Origin: CAYUVH01 sp964448135
GTDB taxonomy: Bacteria; Verrucomicrobiota; Verrucomicrobiia; Limisphaerales; UBA8199
Assembly (NCBI GenBank): GCA_964448135.1
Contig: CAYUVH010000029.1
Location: forward strand, 1-64,000
Reading direction: 5' to 3'
DNA: 64,000 nt
Program-made: the position numbers and the translations under genes
Shown here: in pieces, positions 24,588 through 33,179 of the stretch
How the letters are laid out: each line of letters begins with the position of its first letter
How positions within the stretch are numbered: the first letter of the stretch is position 1
The notes under the pieces: model-generated
What the model was told of the DNA's origin: nothing
The model's database searches: none
What the model saw: the letters and a program-made list of their open reading frames with translations, nothing else

Positions 24588-25946
24588 GTGAGCTTGAAGG
24601 CTTTGATATTTCGTGGCGGGCGACTGGTCGTCGCCGCCGTTTCGACGTTGCTGGCCGGTTCATCTTCGTTGCGGGCAGCACCGCCCCCAGCCGAGGTGGA
24701 TGTCCGCCAGGACGCCACCGTCACCGCCATCGAACGCGTCCTGCCCTCCGTGGTGAACATCGCCACCGAACGGGTCATCGAGCGCCACGATTTTTATGAG
24801 GACCTGCTCCGGCAGTTCTACGGCTGGCGCAACGCCCGGCCGGAAAAGTCCATCAGCCTCGGCTCGGGCGTCATTATTGATGAGGAAGGCTACCTGCTGA
24901 CCAATGACCACGTCGTCAGCCGGGCCAGCCGCATCCAGGTGAAATTGTGGGATGGGCGCGAATTCGACGCCGAGCCCATCAGCTCGACGCCGGGCAGCGA
25001 CGTGGCGTTGCTCAAGATCAAAGCGAAGGGGAAGGAAAAGTTCACGGCGATCAAATTCGCGCTGGACGACGATCTGTTGCTCGGCGAGACCGTGCTGGCG
25101 CTGGGCAACCCCTACGGACTCGGCGGCTCGGTCACGCGGGGCATCCTCAGCGCGAAAAGCCGCCGGCCCATGACCGACAAGGAACCGCTGAATGCCAGGG
25201 ACTGGCTGGAGACCGATGCGAACATCAACCCCGGCAACAGCGGCGGGCCGCTGGTCAACTTGCGCGGCGAATTGATCGGCCTGAACGTGGCCGTGTATCG
25301 CGAAGCGGAAGGCATGGGCCTGGGCTTCGCCATCCCGGTGAAGCACGTCGGCGCCGCGCTCGCGCGGCTGTTCACGCCGGAAGCCATGAACTCGCTCGCT
25401 TTCGGCGCGCAGGTCAAGCCGGCGGGCGGAGCCGTCATGGTCACCGGAGTGGATCCGGGCGGACCCGCCGCCGCCGCGGATTTGCGGGTCGGCGATCGCA
25501 TTGAACAGGTGAATGGCCGCGCGCCCACCAGCCTGGTGCTCTTCACCCAGTTGATCGCGACCTCGGAAAAATCGTCGCCCCGCTTCGACGTCAAACGCGG
25601 CGCCGAGCGCAAGACCATCATCGTGCAAACGGTGACGTTCGAGGAATTCATTCGCGTGAAGCTCGGCCTGCGCCTGCGTCCCTCGAACAATCCCGCGAAC
25701 GCACCGAACGGTCTCAGTATCTCGGAACTCGAAAAAGACGGCCCGGCCGACCGCGCCCGCCTGCAACCCGGTTTCGTGCTCACGTCCGTGGATGGCAAAG
25801 CCGCCGCGGACTTGCGCAGCGTCGCGGAATTGCTCCAAGCCCGCAAACCGGGCGAAAGCACCCAGCTCTCCCTCGTCGCCCCGCGACAGCTCGGCAATGG
25901 GTTCATTGAGTTTCGCCAGGGCACCGTGGACATTCCGGTGCGGTAG
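24588..25946 (+). CDS. HtrA/DegP-like periplasmic serine protease with two PDZ domains
   Basis: GTG 24588 is chosen because it starts a good signal peptide (SLKALIFRGGRLVVAAVSTL, cut near LRA); TTG 24570 would add six residues. The product is 452 residues. The trypsin-like domain carries all three catalytic residues: His in LLTNDHVVS, Asp in GSDVALLKI and Ser in NPGNSGGPLVN. PDZ1 is about residues 270-350 (GVDPGGPAAAADLRVGDRIEQVNG). PDZ2 is about 370-452 (LEKDGPADRARLQPGFVLTSV). It would degrade or refold damaged periplasmic proteins. It diverges from DUF2851 across 92 bases. A decayed copy of its last ~20 codons lies 630 bases downstream. Confidence 0.93.
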   Translation: MSLKALIFRGGRLVVAAVSTLLAGSSSLRAAPPPAEVDVRQDATVTAIERVLPSVVNIATERVIERHDFYEDLLRQFYGWRNARPEKSISLGSGVIIDEEGYLLTNDHVVSRASRIQVKLWDGREFDAEPISSTPGSDVALLKIKAKGKEKFTAIKFALDDDLLLGETVLALGNPYGLGGSVTRGILSAKSRRPMTDKEPLNARDWLETDANINPGNSGGPLVNLRGELIGLNVAVYREAEGMGLGFAIPVKHVGAALARLFTPEAMNSLAFGAQVKPAGGAVMVTGVDPGGPAAAADLRVGDRIEQVNGRAPTSLVLFTQLIATSEKSSPRFDVKRGAERKTIIVQTVTFEEFIRVKLGLRLRPSNNPANAPNGLSISELEKDGPADRARLQPGFVLTSVDGKAAADLRSVAELLQARKPGESTQLSLVAPRQLGNGFIEFRQGTVDIPVR

Positions 25947-26107
25947 TCGCCGCGACGCCGGGCCCTGGCCGCGACGAAAAAAGGGTTCTCCCTGTGTCCG
26001 CGTCCGCAACCGGGGACAGCCTTCCCTCCCGAACCGGGATACTTTGCGAAATAATTGAAACCCTCTCGCGCCGCTTGACACCGCCGCCGTCACCGCCGAA
26101 CATCAGG

Positions 26108-26340
26108 CCGTAGGAGGAATGTAATTCCCGATTCGATGGGAATTGGCATCCAGAAGCAGTGGTTCTTTGACATCCGAATTGTCATGCCGCGCCGTGGCCG
26201 CGGGACTCTGGCCTGCCGTGGCGTCGGGCACGGCGGCCACAACCGCACCTGGGCGTGCCCGTTTCGGCATTCGTCGGCGCACTGAAAGAACCCCAGGTAA
26301 TTCACCCTGGCACCGTCCCGTTCGGGCTTGATCAATCATG
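26108..26340. repeat. Palindrome-rich element in the htrA-ppdK gap
   Basis: Part of an 852-base gap without genes. It holds nested inverted repeats: GTGGCCGC (26194-26201) with GCGGCCAC (26233-26240), and GCCGTG (26215-26220) with CACGGC (26229-26234). A weak 90-codon minus-strand frame covers it but looks like the coding shadow of a repeat. It resembles a dispersed non-autonomous element; other copies are needed to prove this. Confidence 0.4.
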
Positions 26341-26374
26341 CGCAACCCGCATAACCCAAAACGAAAGGGCGGCA

Positions 26375-26490
26375 AAAATCACCTAAAGTCACCAAAGGTA
26401 CAGTCAAAGTGCGCCTAAAGTACACTCAAAATACACGGAAAATCACCTAATTACGCCTAATTACGCGAAAGGTACAACCTGTTTAAATAA
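26375..26490. repeat. AT-rich array of degenerate short direct repeats
   Basis: Units such as CACCTAAAG, CACCAAAGG, GCCTAAAG, CACCTAAT and GCCTAATTACG follow one another. The last 28 bases (26459-26486) match 54168-54195 at 25 of 28 positions, sharing the core CGAAAGGTACAAC. There is no coding potential. Confidence 0.55.
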
Positions 26491-26499
26491 TTCTTTCCG

Positions 26500-26574
26500 C
26501 TCCTCCCTCTGCGCCAGATCGGCAACGGTTTCATCGAGTTCCGGCCGGGCACGGTGGATATTCCGGTGCGGTAG
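26500..26574 (+). pseudogene. Broken 3' end of an htrA-like gene
   Basis: Codons 26509-26574 read LRQIGNGFIEFRPGTVDIPV-R-stop, almost the same as the end of the HtrA-like protease at 25886-25946 (RQLGNGFIEFRQGTVDIPV-R-stop). The following bases TCGCCG also match. Upstream, the similarity fades through small deletions that break the frame (TCCCTC-TGCGCC against TCCCTCGTCGCCCC). Nothing else of the gene is left. It is probably the scar of a tandem duplication followed by deletion. Confidence 0.8.
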
Positions 26575-26597
26575 TCGCCGCCCTCGCCTCCAGATTT

Positions 26598-26625
26598 GTA
26601 GCGCAGGTTTCCAACCTGGCGGGCG
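26598..26625. repeat. Short palindromic repeat (GTAGCGCAGGTT type)
   Basis: TTGTAGCGCAGGTTTCCAAC begins here; CAGGTT (26604-26609) pairs with AACCTG (26613-26618) over a TCC loop, followed by GCGG. The flanks resemble those of the palindromes at 8249 (TGGAGCGC-) and, on the minus strand, 37293 (GTAGAGCC-). Confidence 0.5.
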
Positions 26626-26798
26626 CTCGGTGGCACCGGCGCAATTGGCGGTCTGATTTTCGCCAAATCAGGTTACTAATGCCTGCGTGCGGGAATTGAC
26701 ACCGTAAGTCAATTTGATAATCTGAATTGCTCCGTTTCGGAGCACGCGCCCTAACCCAGCGGCAACTGCCTCCCCCGGGGCATAACTTTAGGCACTTT

Positions 26799-29540
26799 AT
26801 GGCAAAAACAGCTAAGTACGTTTATCAATTCGGCAACAAAAAATCCGACGGCAATGGCTCGATGAAGCCCCTGCTCGGCGGCAAGGGCGCTAACCTGGCG
26901 GAGATGGCTCGCATCGGACTGCCGGTGCCTCCCGGCTTCACGATCACCACGGAAGTCTGCACCTACTATTACGACAACAAGAAGACCTACCCGAAGGTCC
27001 TCGATGCGCAGGTGAAAGCCGGCGTCGCGGCCATCGAGAAAGTGATCGGCACGAAGTTCGGCGACAAGACGGCCATGCCGCTGCTCGTCTCGGTGCGCTC
27101 GGGCGCGCGCGATTCGATGCCGGGCATGATGGACACGATCCTCAACCTCGGCCTCAACGACCAGACCGTGCTCGCGCTCGCGAAGGCGACGAACAACGAG
27201 CGCTTCGCCTGGGATTGCTACCGCCGTTTCGTGCAGATGTACGGCGACGTCGTCATGGGCGTGCAGAAGCGCGCCGGCGAAGATCATGAGCCGTTCGAAG
27301 TCGTGATCGAAGGCCTCAAGCACGACCGTTATCACAAGGACATCGAAGACACGAAGCTCACGGTGGACGATCTCAAGGAATTGATCGTGCGTTTTCAGGC
27401 GCTCATTCACGAGCGCACGGGCAAGGCGTTTCCGCAGGATCCGTGGAAGCAATTGTGGGGCGCGACCGGCGCGGTGTTCGGTTCGTGGATGAACGATCGC
27501 GCGATTGTTTACCGCCGCAAATACAACATCCCCGCCGAATGGGGAACCGCCGTCAACGTGCAGGCGATGGTGTACGGCAACACGGGCGAGACGTCCGGTT
27601 CCGGTGTGGCGTTCACGCGCAACCCGGCCAACGGCGTGAAGGAGTTCTACGGTGAATTCCTCATCAACGCGCAGGGCGAAGACGTGGTGGCCGGCATCCG
27701 CACGCCGGAGCCGGTGGCCGAACTGGAAAAACACATGCCGGCGGCGTTCCACGAACTGGAAGGCATCCGCAAGATTCTGGAAAAGCATTTCAAGGACACG
27801 CAGGACTTCGAATTCACGATTCAGGAAGGCAAGGTCTTCATGCTCCAGACGCGCAACGGCAAGCGCACTGCGCTCGCGGCGTTGAAGATCTCCATGGAGA
27901 TGGTGGACGAGAAGCTCATTGATTGGAAGACGGCCATCCGCCGCAATCCGCCCGAGCAGCTCGACCAGCTCCTGGCGCCGATCTTCGACGTGAAAGCGGA
28001 GAAGACCGCCAAGGTCATCGCCAAGGGTTTGCCCGCCGGTCCCGGCGCGGCGTCCGGCCAGATGTATCTCAATGCCGATCGCGCCGTGGAAGCGGCGAAT
28101 CGCGGCGAGAAAGTGTTGCTGGTTCGCAACGAAACCACGCCCGAAGATCTTCGCGGCATGATCGCGGCGGAAGGCATTTTGACCGCGAAAGGCGGCGTCA
28201 GCTCGCACGCGGCGCTGGTCGCCCGGCAGATGGGCAAGGGTTGCGTGTGCGGCGCGGGCGCGTTGCAGATCGATTATGGCGCCCGCACGATGACCGTGGA
28301 CGGCAGCACCTTCAAGGAAGGTGATTTCGTTTCCATCAACGGCACCATGGGCACCGTCTACGCCGGCAAACTTCCGACGGCGGCTTCCGAAATCGTCCAG
28401 GTCCTCATCGAGAAGACGTTGGACGCCAAGGACAGCAAGACGTTCCAGATGTACAAGAAGCTGATGAGCTGGTGCGACAAGGTTACCCGCCTCAGTGTGC
28501 GCACGAACGCGGATACCCCGGAGCAGACCGAGAACGCCATCGGTTTCGGCGCGACGGGCATCGGCCTCACGCGCACGGAACACATGTTCTTCGAAGGCAA
28601 CCGCATCGACGCGATGCGCGAGATGATTCTTGCGGACAACGTCGAAGCCCGCAAAGCGGCGCTCGCGAAGTTGCTGCCCTACCAGAAGGCGGACTTCGTC
28701 GGCATCTTCAAGGCGTTGAAGGGCTTCCCGGCGACGATTCGTTTCCTCGACCCGCCCTTGCACGAGTTCCTCCCGCATGAAGAAGCGGCGCAGCAGGACC
28801 TCGCCCACAAGATCGGCGTGCCGGTCGAGAAGATCCAACAGCGCGTGAAGGAACTCCATGAGTTCAACCCGATGCTGGGCTTCCGCGGCTGCCGCCTCGG
28901 CCTCGTGTATCCGGAAATTTCCGAGATGCAGGCCCGCGCGGTGCTCGAAGCCGCCGCCGAGGTGCAGAAATCCGGCATCAAGGTGAAGCCCGAAATCATG
29001 ATCCCGCTCGTCGGGTTCAAGCGCGAATTGGATCTCCAGGTGGAAGTCGTCCATCGCGTGGCGAAGGAAGTCATGGCCGAGAAGAAGACGAAGATCAGCT
29101 ATCTCGTCGGCACGATGATTGAAGTGCCGCGCGGCGCGCTCACGGCGGATGAAATCGCCCAGACCGCCGAGTTCTTCAGCTTCGGCACGAACGACCTCAC
29201 CCAAACCGCGCTCGGCATGAGCCGCGACGACTCCGGCTCCTTCCTGCCGCCCTACACCGAAATGGAAATCGTGCGCAAGAATCCCTTCGCCTCGATTGAC
29301 CAGACCGGCGTCGGCCAGCTCATGGAAATCGCCGTCGCCAAGGGCCGCAGCACGCGCCCCGACATCAAGCTCGGCATCTGCGGCGAGCACGGCGGCGACC
29401 CGGACAGCGTGAAGTTCTGCCATCGCATCGGCCTGACCTACGTGAGCTGCTCCCCGTTCCGCGTCCCCGTGGCGCGCCTGGCGGCCGCGCACGCGGCGTT
29501 GGAAGAAGCCAGCAAGGCGAAGCCGGCGAAGAAGAAGTAA
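26799..29540 (+). CDS. ppdK: Pyruvate, phosphate dikinase
   Basis: ATG 26799 gives a 913-residue protein (AKTAKYVYQFGNKKSDGN at the N-terminus), the usual PPDK length; an in-frame start at 26727 adds non-conserved residues. The nucleotide-binding domain shows GGKGANLAEMARIGLPVPPG and VSVRSGARDSMPGMMDTILN. The swivelling phosphohistidine is His470 in KGGVSSHAALVARQMG. The C-terminal TIM-barrel holds GIGLTRTEHMFF, SFGTNDLTQTALGMSRDDSG and the proton donor Cys861 in LGICGEHGGDP. It interconverts pyruvate, ATP and Pi with PEP, AMP and PPi in the cytoplasm, serving gluconeogenesis or PPi-linked glycolysis. It is monocistronic and ends at a strong terminator. Confidence 0.98.
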   Translation: MAKTAKYVYQFGNKKSDGNGSMKPLLGGKGANLAEMARIGLPVPPGFTITTEVCTYYYDNKKTYPKVLDAQVKAGVAAIEKVIGTKFGDKTAMPLLVSVRSGARDSMPGMMDTILNLGLNDQTVLALAKATNNERFAWDCYRRFVQMYGDVVMGVQKRAGEDHEPFEVVIEGLKHDRYHKDIEDTKLTVDDLKELIVRFQALIHERTGKAFPQDPWKQLWGATGAVFGSWMNDRAIVYRRKYNIPAEWGTAVNVQAMVYGNTGETSGSGVAFTRNPANGVKEFYGEFLINAQGEDVVAGIRTPEPVAELEKHMPAAFHELEGIRKILEKHFKDTQDFEFTIQEGKVFMLQTRNGKRTALAALKISMEMVDEKLIDWKTAIRRNPPEQLDQLLAPIFDVKAEKTAKVIAKGLPAGPGAASGQMYLNADRAVEAANRGEKVLLVRNETTPEDLRGMIAAEGILTAKGGVSSHAALVARQMGKGCVCGAGALQIDYGARTMTVDGSTFKEGDFVSINGTMGTVYAGKLPTAASEIVQVLIEKTLDAKDSKTFQMYKKLMSWCDKVTRLSVRTNADTPEQTENAIGFGATGIGLTRTEHMFFEGNRIDAMREMILADNVEARKAALAKLLPYQKADFVGIFKALKGFPATIRFLDPPLHEFLPHEEAAQQDLAHKIGVPVEKIQQRVKELHEFNPMLGFRGCRLGLVYPEISEMQARAVLEAAAEVQKSGIKVKPEIMIPLVGFKRELDLQVEVVHRVAKEVMAEKKTKISYLVGTMIEVPRGALTADEIAQTAEFFSFGTNDLTQTALGMSRDDSGSFLPPYTEMEIVRKNPFASIDQTGVGQLMEIAVAKGRSTRPDIKLGICGEHGGDPDSVKFCHRIGLTYVSCSPFRVPVARLAAAHAALEEASKAKPAKKK

Positions 29541-29570
29541 TCAGTCAGTAGACTGAATTGGTTTTCAAGT

Positions 29571-29606
29571 GGGGCCATCTGCTTCGGCAGGTGGCCCCAT
29601 TTTTTA
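29571..29606 (+). terminator. Rho-independent terminator after ppdK
   Basis: A 12-bp stem with one G-T pair (GGGGCCATCTGC/GCAGGTGGCCCC) closes on a TTCG tetraloop. It is followed by A and six T, 30 bases after the stop codon. Confidence 0.93.
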
Positions 29607-29632
29607 CTGCTTAAGAGAGTGTCGCCCCGTTT

Positions 29633-30160
29633 TTACGTTTTCGTTGCCGCTTCGGCAAGCTCCTTGATAAACGATATCGGCGTTTCATCGGGGGTGCCGG
29701 GTTGCCAGTAGAAACGGCTCATTCCCCAGAATTCAACCGACTCCGAGTCGGCATATTTGTGAAGGACGCTGTTCGCAGCGCGGGCGAGCGTTTCGAAAGT
29801 CACTACGGGAAGTGACTCACGCAGCTCCTTGATCTTACCGCCCTGGCTGTATGATAGCCCGGCGCACCCCCAGCCTGCGTTGATTAGATCGCTCCATGAA
29901 TACCCGCCTGAATTGAAACCATCGCATAGCTTGATCAAGTTTTGGATTTGCTGTTCGCGAGTCGCAAGCTCGCGTGGACCTTCGCATTTGGGACAGAGCG
30001 GGTCCCGACTAGCGCATTGATCACAATACGGCTTGCCGCATACCGGGCATTGGACGTACGAAGTCGCCCATGTGGCTGGATCAGCCAGCGCGACCGGGTT
30101 GCCGCCCGGAATCAGTGAAATGGAAATAAACCTTTTGCAGGAGTTGCAATGACAAACCAT
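29633..30160 (-). CDS. Hypothetical zinc-ribbon protein
   Basis: The 175-residue protein has an N-terminal Cys cluster that could hold two zinc ions: CHCNSC (residues 3-8), then CPVCGKPYCDQC and CPKC within about 38-59. The rest (about 65-175) is mixed helix and strand without a known motif (GGYSWSDLINAGWGC, WGMSRFYWQPGT). There is no signal peptide or membrane segment. It is tail-to-tail with ppdK and follows the TrmH gene by 69 bases on the same strand. Codon use looks less GC-biased than in its neighbours, which may indicate recent gain. Function unknown; nucleic-acid or protein binding is possible from the ribbon alone. Confidence 0.6.
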   Translation of the reverse strand: MVCHCNSCKRFISISLIPGGNPVALADPATWATSYVQCPVCGKPYCDQCASRDPLCPKCEGPRELATREQQIQNLIKLCDGFNSGGYSWSDLINAGWGCAGLSYSQGGKIKELRESLPVVTFETLARAANSVLHKYADSESVEFWGMSRFYWQPGTPDETPISFIKELAEAATKT

Positions 30161-30229
30161 GACCTTCTTATGAAACTAACTGAGACATCAGACCAGCCGC
30201 AAACCGAAAAGAGGCGCGTTCTCGCAGGA

Positions 30230-31045
30230 TCATAGCTTCCCACGCTGACGGCAAGCCTCGTAGAGAAAAACGGCGGCGGCGCTGGCGACGTTGAGGGAAT
30301 CCACATTCGGCGGCATGGGGATGGCAACCGCGTCGTCGCAGGCGGCGAGGACTTCGGGGGATGCGCCGTAGCCTTCGCTGCCGAGGACGATGCAACTGTC
30401 TTGCGCGAAGTTGGCTTGGGTGAGGGTGCGGCCTTCGATGTGGGCGTGCGCGGCGATGCAGCGCACGGCGTTTTTTCGGAGGGTATTCAAGGCCGCGGGT
30501 AAATCCGGCACTTCGATTATCGGCAATTCAAAGACTGTGCCCATCGAACTGCGAACGGCCCGGCGCAGAAAGGGGCTGCAGGAAGTTCCGCTGGCGATCA
30601 GACCATCGGCTCCAAAGGCCGCGGCGTTGCGAACGATGGCGCCGAGATTCTCGGCGTTGGAGAGGCCGTCCACGGCGACGAACAAGCGCGGGGACCTGCT
30701 TCTGGAGATTACGCTCTCAACCGATTTGACTTCCGGCACGCGGCCCACCGCCAGCAAACCCTGGTACATCGAGAATCCGGTCAGGGTCTCCAGCAGCTTC
30801 TTGTCCGCGACGTAGACTTCGATGTTCTCCGGCCTGGCGCGCAGGGCGGGTTCGAGTTCGACGGCCCACTTTTCCGGCACGAGCAGCGATACCACCGTGA
30901 ACCGGCTCGACAAAAGACGCCGCACGACTTTTTCGCCTTCGGCCACGAAGATGCCCTGTTCGCGATGTTCCATCTGCCGGCGCATCGTGCGGTACGGGCC
31001 CAACTCCGGCCGCGAGAAATCAGTGATGGGTTGGACGTGGAACAT
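30230..31045 (-). CDS. TrmH/SpoU-family RNA 2'-O-methyltransferase
   Basis: ATG 31045 gives 271 residues (MFHVQPITDF); a TTG at 31057 adds four. The C-terminal SPOUT domain shows the three family motifs: SNAENLGAIVRNAAAFGADG, CIVLGSEGYG and IPMPPNVDSLNVASAAAVFLYE. These form the trefoil knot that binds SAM. The N-terminal part (about 15-105: MRRQMEHREQGIFVAEGEKVV) is the substrate-binding domain found in TrmH/RlmB-like enzymes. It should methylate a ribose in tRNA or 23S rRNA; the exact site cannot be read from sequence. It is followed by the zinc-ribbon gene and preceded by a repeat-containing gap. Confidence 0.93.
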   Translation of the reverse strand: MFHVQPITDFSRPELGPYRTMRRQMEHREQGIFVAEGEKVVRRLLSSRFTVVSLLVPEKWAVELEPALRARPENIEVYVADKKLLETLTGFSMYQGLLAVGRVPEVKSVESVISRSRSPRLFVAVDGLSNAENLGAIVRNAAAFGADGLIASGTSCSPFLRRAVRSSMGTVFELPIIEVPDLPAALNTLRKNAVRCIAAHAHIEGRTLTQANFAQDSCIVLGSEGYGASPEVLAACDDAVAIPMPPNVDSLNVASAAAVFLYEACRQRGKL

Positions 31046-31139
31046 GCGACCCGTCAAAAACGAAGGAAGCCGTCCATTTCAGAAATCGCGGTAACCAGTC
31101 GCATTTTATTCGGCGACCCGCTGCGTTTGGTTGTGGATA

Positions 31140-31200
31140 CAGGAAACCTCCTCTCCCCTGCGCTCTCCTCCCAAGGAGGAGAGGGAGAGAGGGTGGACGG
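31140..31200. repeat. CT/GA-rich palindromic repeat
   Basis: CTCTCCTCC (31163-31171) pairs perfectly with GGAGGAGAG (31175-31183) over a CAA loop, flanked by further CT-rich (left) and GA-rich (right) sequence. It occupies the gap between the MBL and TrmH genes and is not followed by a T-run. Confidence 0.55.
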
Positions 31201-31285
31201 TTTGGGTTTGGGGCCCATCTTTTTCGCGGGCGGACGAAACGGCTGGTTGGAAAAAGTGAGCCTCGTCACCTCGGCTGCTACGGTC

Positions 31286-32137
31286 CTAAAGGCCGAGTTC
31301 CAGATTCACCAGTTGTCTCGCGTATGGTGCGGACGGCGTGCGGACGTTCTGGCCGTCGAGGGTCAGGGTCGGGCACGGCGTGCTTTGCGAGGTTACCTGG
31401 ACTTGGACATGGGATGCGCCCATTTCCTGAAGCTTCCGCTTCGTGACTTTTTCGGCCAGTTCGGGGCGATTGCATTCGCGGCTGAGGTGACCCAGGTAAA
31501 GATGGCGCAGGTCCGCGGTCATGATTTCTTCGAGGGCCTGGGCGGCGTCCTCATTGGAAAGATGGCCGTGGCGTCCGAGGATGCGTTGCTTCAGGCTCCA
31601 CGGCCGGTGCGGGCAATCCTGAAGCAGCTTCACGTCGTGGTTCGATTCGAGCACCAATGCGTGTGCGGGGCGGACGCGTTCGAGGACGAGGCGGGTGGTG
31701 TGGCCGAGGTCGGTTAGAAAGCCGAGGTTCGCGCAGGGGGTGCGCAGCAGGAAACCGACCGGGTCCATCGCATCGTGCGGTATGGAAAAGTTTTCCACCG
31801 TGATATCGCCGACGTCGAAACTGGTGCCGGTGTTGAAAATGCGGCAGGGAAGTTTGGCGCGGAGTTGGGACTCGATGCCGTAGTGGGTCTCGCGATTGCA
31901 ATAGACCGGCACTTCCAGTTTCTCGGCCAGCATCGTGAGGCCCTGGATGTGATCGATGTGCTCGTGCGTGACGATGATGGCCGTGAGATTTTCCGGCGTG
32001 CGGCCGATGGTGGCGAGCCGCTGGCGGATCTGGCGAAGACTGAACCCGGCGTCAATGAGCAGACGGGTTTCTTCGGTCTCGACGTAGGCGCAGTTTCCAC
32101 TGGAGCCGCTGCCGAGAATGGTCAGGCGAACAGGCAC
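31286..32137 (-). CDS. MBL-fold metallo-hydrolase (YycJ/WalJ-like)
   Basis: The 283-residue protein starts at GTG 32137 and shows a complete metallo-beta-lactamase fold. It has LGSGSSGNCAYVE at the start, the metal motif VTHEHIDHIQGL, a later IPHDAMDP, LGFLTDLGHTT, an ESNHD motif and a C-terminal LGHLSRECN. This set, especially GSSGN and ESNHD, is typical of the YycJ/WalJ group of cytoplasmic hydrolases, linked in Bacillus to DNA repair and cell-wall signalling. No walRK genes are nearby, so the name is not transferred. It is transcribed towards TrmH across a repeat-filled gap. Confidence 0.9.
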   Translation of the reverse strand: MPVRLTILGSGSSGNCAYVETEETRLLIDAGFSLRQIRQRLATIGRTPENLTAIIVTHEHIDHIQGLTMLAEKLEVPVYCNRETHYGIESQLRAKLPCRIFNTGTSFDVGDITVENFSIPHDAMDPVGFLLRTPCANLGFLTDLGHTTRLVLERVRPAHALVLESNHDVKLLQDCPHRPWSLKQRILGRHGHLSNEDAAQALEEIMTADLRHLYLGHLSRECNRPELAEKVTKRKLQEMGASHVQVQVTSQSTPCPTLTLDGQNVRTPSAPYARQLVNLELGL

Positions 32138-32200
32138 GGCCTACCCTAGTAGCCACCCTGCCTGGCGGCAATAAGTTTCGCGAGTTCCACGAGAAGCAAA

Positions 32201-32782
32201 TCACCCCACACCGGCGTATTCCTCATCAGTCTTCAAGTCCACGCCCATGAGGATGTAATCGTGCGTGATGGCCTGCATGTCCTTCACGTAATCTTCCAGG
32301 CGGACGAGGTTGCTGAAGCCCATGAGCGCGAACATTTTGATGGCGGCTTCCTGGCCGCCGATGAATTCGGCTTCCACCTTTTCGAGGCCGAGATGGCGCG
32401 AAATGCTCACAATCTCGCTGACCATGGCGCGGGCGAGGCCGCGACCGCGGAATTGGGGGGAAACCAGCACACTGACGCGGCCGATGTGGCGCTTCCAACC
32501 GCCCGTTTGCTGGTGGAGCGTGGCCGCGCCGACGATCTTCTTGTTGATGAGCGCCAGCAGCGGCAGGTTGCGATGCAGGTCGATGTTCTGGCACCACTCA
32601 CGGATGACGGAAATATCGGAGACGCGATGTTTGATGAACATGCGTTCCTGCTCGGGGATGGTCTGAAAGAATTCGTGGAAGCCTTTTTCGTCGTCTTTCT
32701 TGAGTGGCCGCAGGGTGGACTTCGAACCGTCCTTGAGCTGGATCTCCCGGGGATATTTTTGCAGTTCGTATTCGAGCGACAT
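32201..32782 (-). CDS. GNAT-family N-acetyltransferase
   Basis: ATG 32782 gives 193 residues (MSLEYELQKYPREIQLKDGS) with AAAGGGAA about ten bases upstream as ribosome site. Longer in-frame starts run into non-conserved sequence. The GNAT fold is clear: LRPLKKDDEKGFHEFFQTIP, an acyl-CoA pyrophosphate loop in VLVSPQFRGRGLARAMVSEI, then GLEKVEAEFIGGQEAAIKMF and MGFSNLVRLEDYV. The substrate is unknown; it could acetylate a protein N-terminus or Lys, or a small amine. The stop lies 63 bases before the MBL-hydrolase start on the same strand, so the two may be co-transcribed. Confidence 0.9.
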   Translation of the reverse strand: MSLEYELQKYPREIQLKDGSKSTLRPLKKDDEKGFHEFFQTIPEQERMFIKHRVSDISVIREWCQNIDLHRNLPLLALINKKIVGAATLHQQTGGWKRHIGRVSVLVSPQFRGRGLARAMVSEIVSISRHLGLEKVEAEFIGGQEAAIKMFALMGFSNLVRLEDYVKDMQAITHDYILMGVDLKTDEEYAGVG

Positions 32783-33179
32783 AAGGTTCCCTTTCTTTTG
32801 GTTGCGGCTACTTTGCCCCAAGGCCGGAGACGGTGCAAGCGCGGTCGAGGGCGGACCGGCGCCAGATGTGACCACCCCGGGGAACCAGGGTATGCAAACA
32901 GACCCGCTACACCTGCCACGCCCGCTACAAGCCGCATAAACATTGGTCGAAACGGGTATCCGGACCCTCACCCGCCGTCGCTGCAACGCGCTACATCATG
33001 CCGAAAGACCACTGGAGTCTGCGGGCGCAGACGATTTGAACAGAAGAAAACGTTAAGAACGGAGGGGAGAGCAAGTCGAACAAAGATCTTTGCCCACAGA
33101 ACACAGGAACACGCAGAAAACGAATCAGCCAGCAGCCCCGAATGGTTTCGGGGTGAATTTGCGACTTTCGGCCTTCAAC
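32783..33179. other. 397-base gap without a gene
   Basis: No credible coding frame is seen. From about 33030 the sequence becomes A/G-rich with loosely repeated phrases (AACAGAAGAAAACG, CACAGAACACAGGAACACGC), resembling degenerate simple repeats. No clear terminator or promoter was found. Confidence 0.4.

Noticed and set aside
26103..26375. A 90-codon minus-strand frame in the htrA-ppdK gap.
   Set aside because: It lies over nested palindromes and has no ribosome site or recognisable fold; more likely a repeat element.
26799..29492. A very long open frame on the strand opposite ppdK (about 900 codons), and similar ones opposite the sedolisin (51903-53741) and the ECF fusion (2704-4281).
   Set aside because: These arise from codon bias in GC-rich genes. 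Their translations lack domain motifs and are dominated by Arg/His/Val/Ala, while the opposite frames are clear family members.
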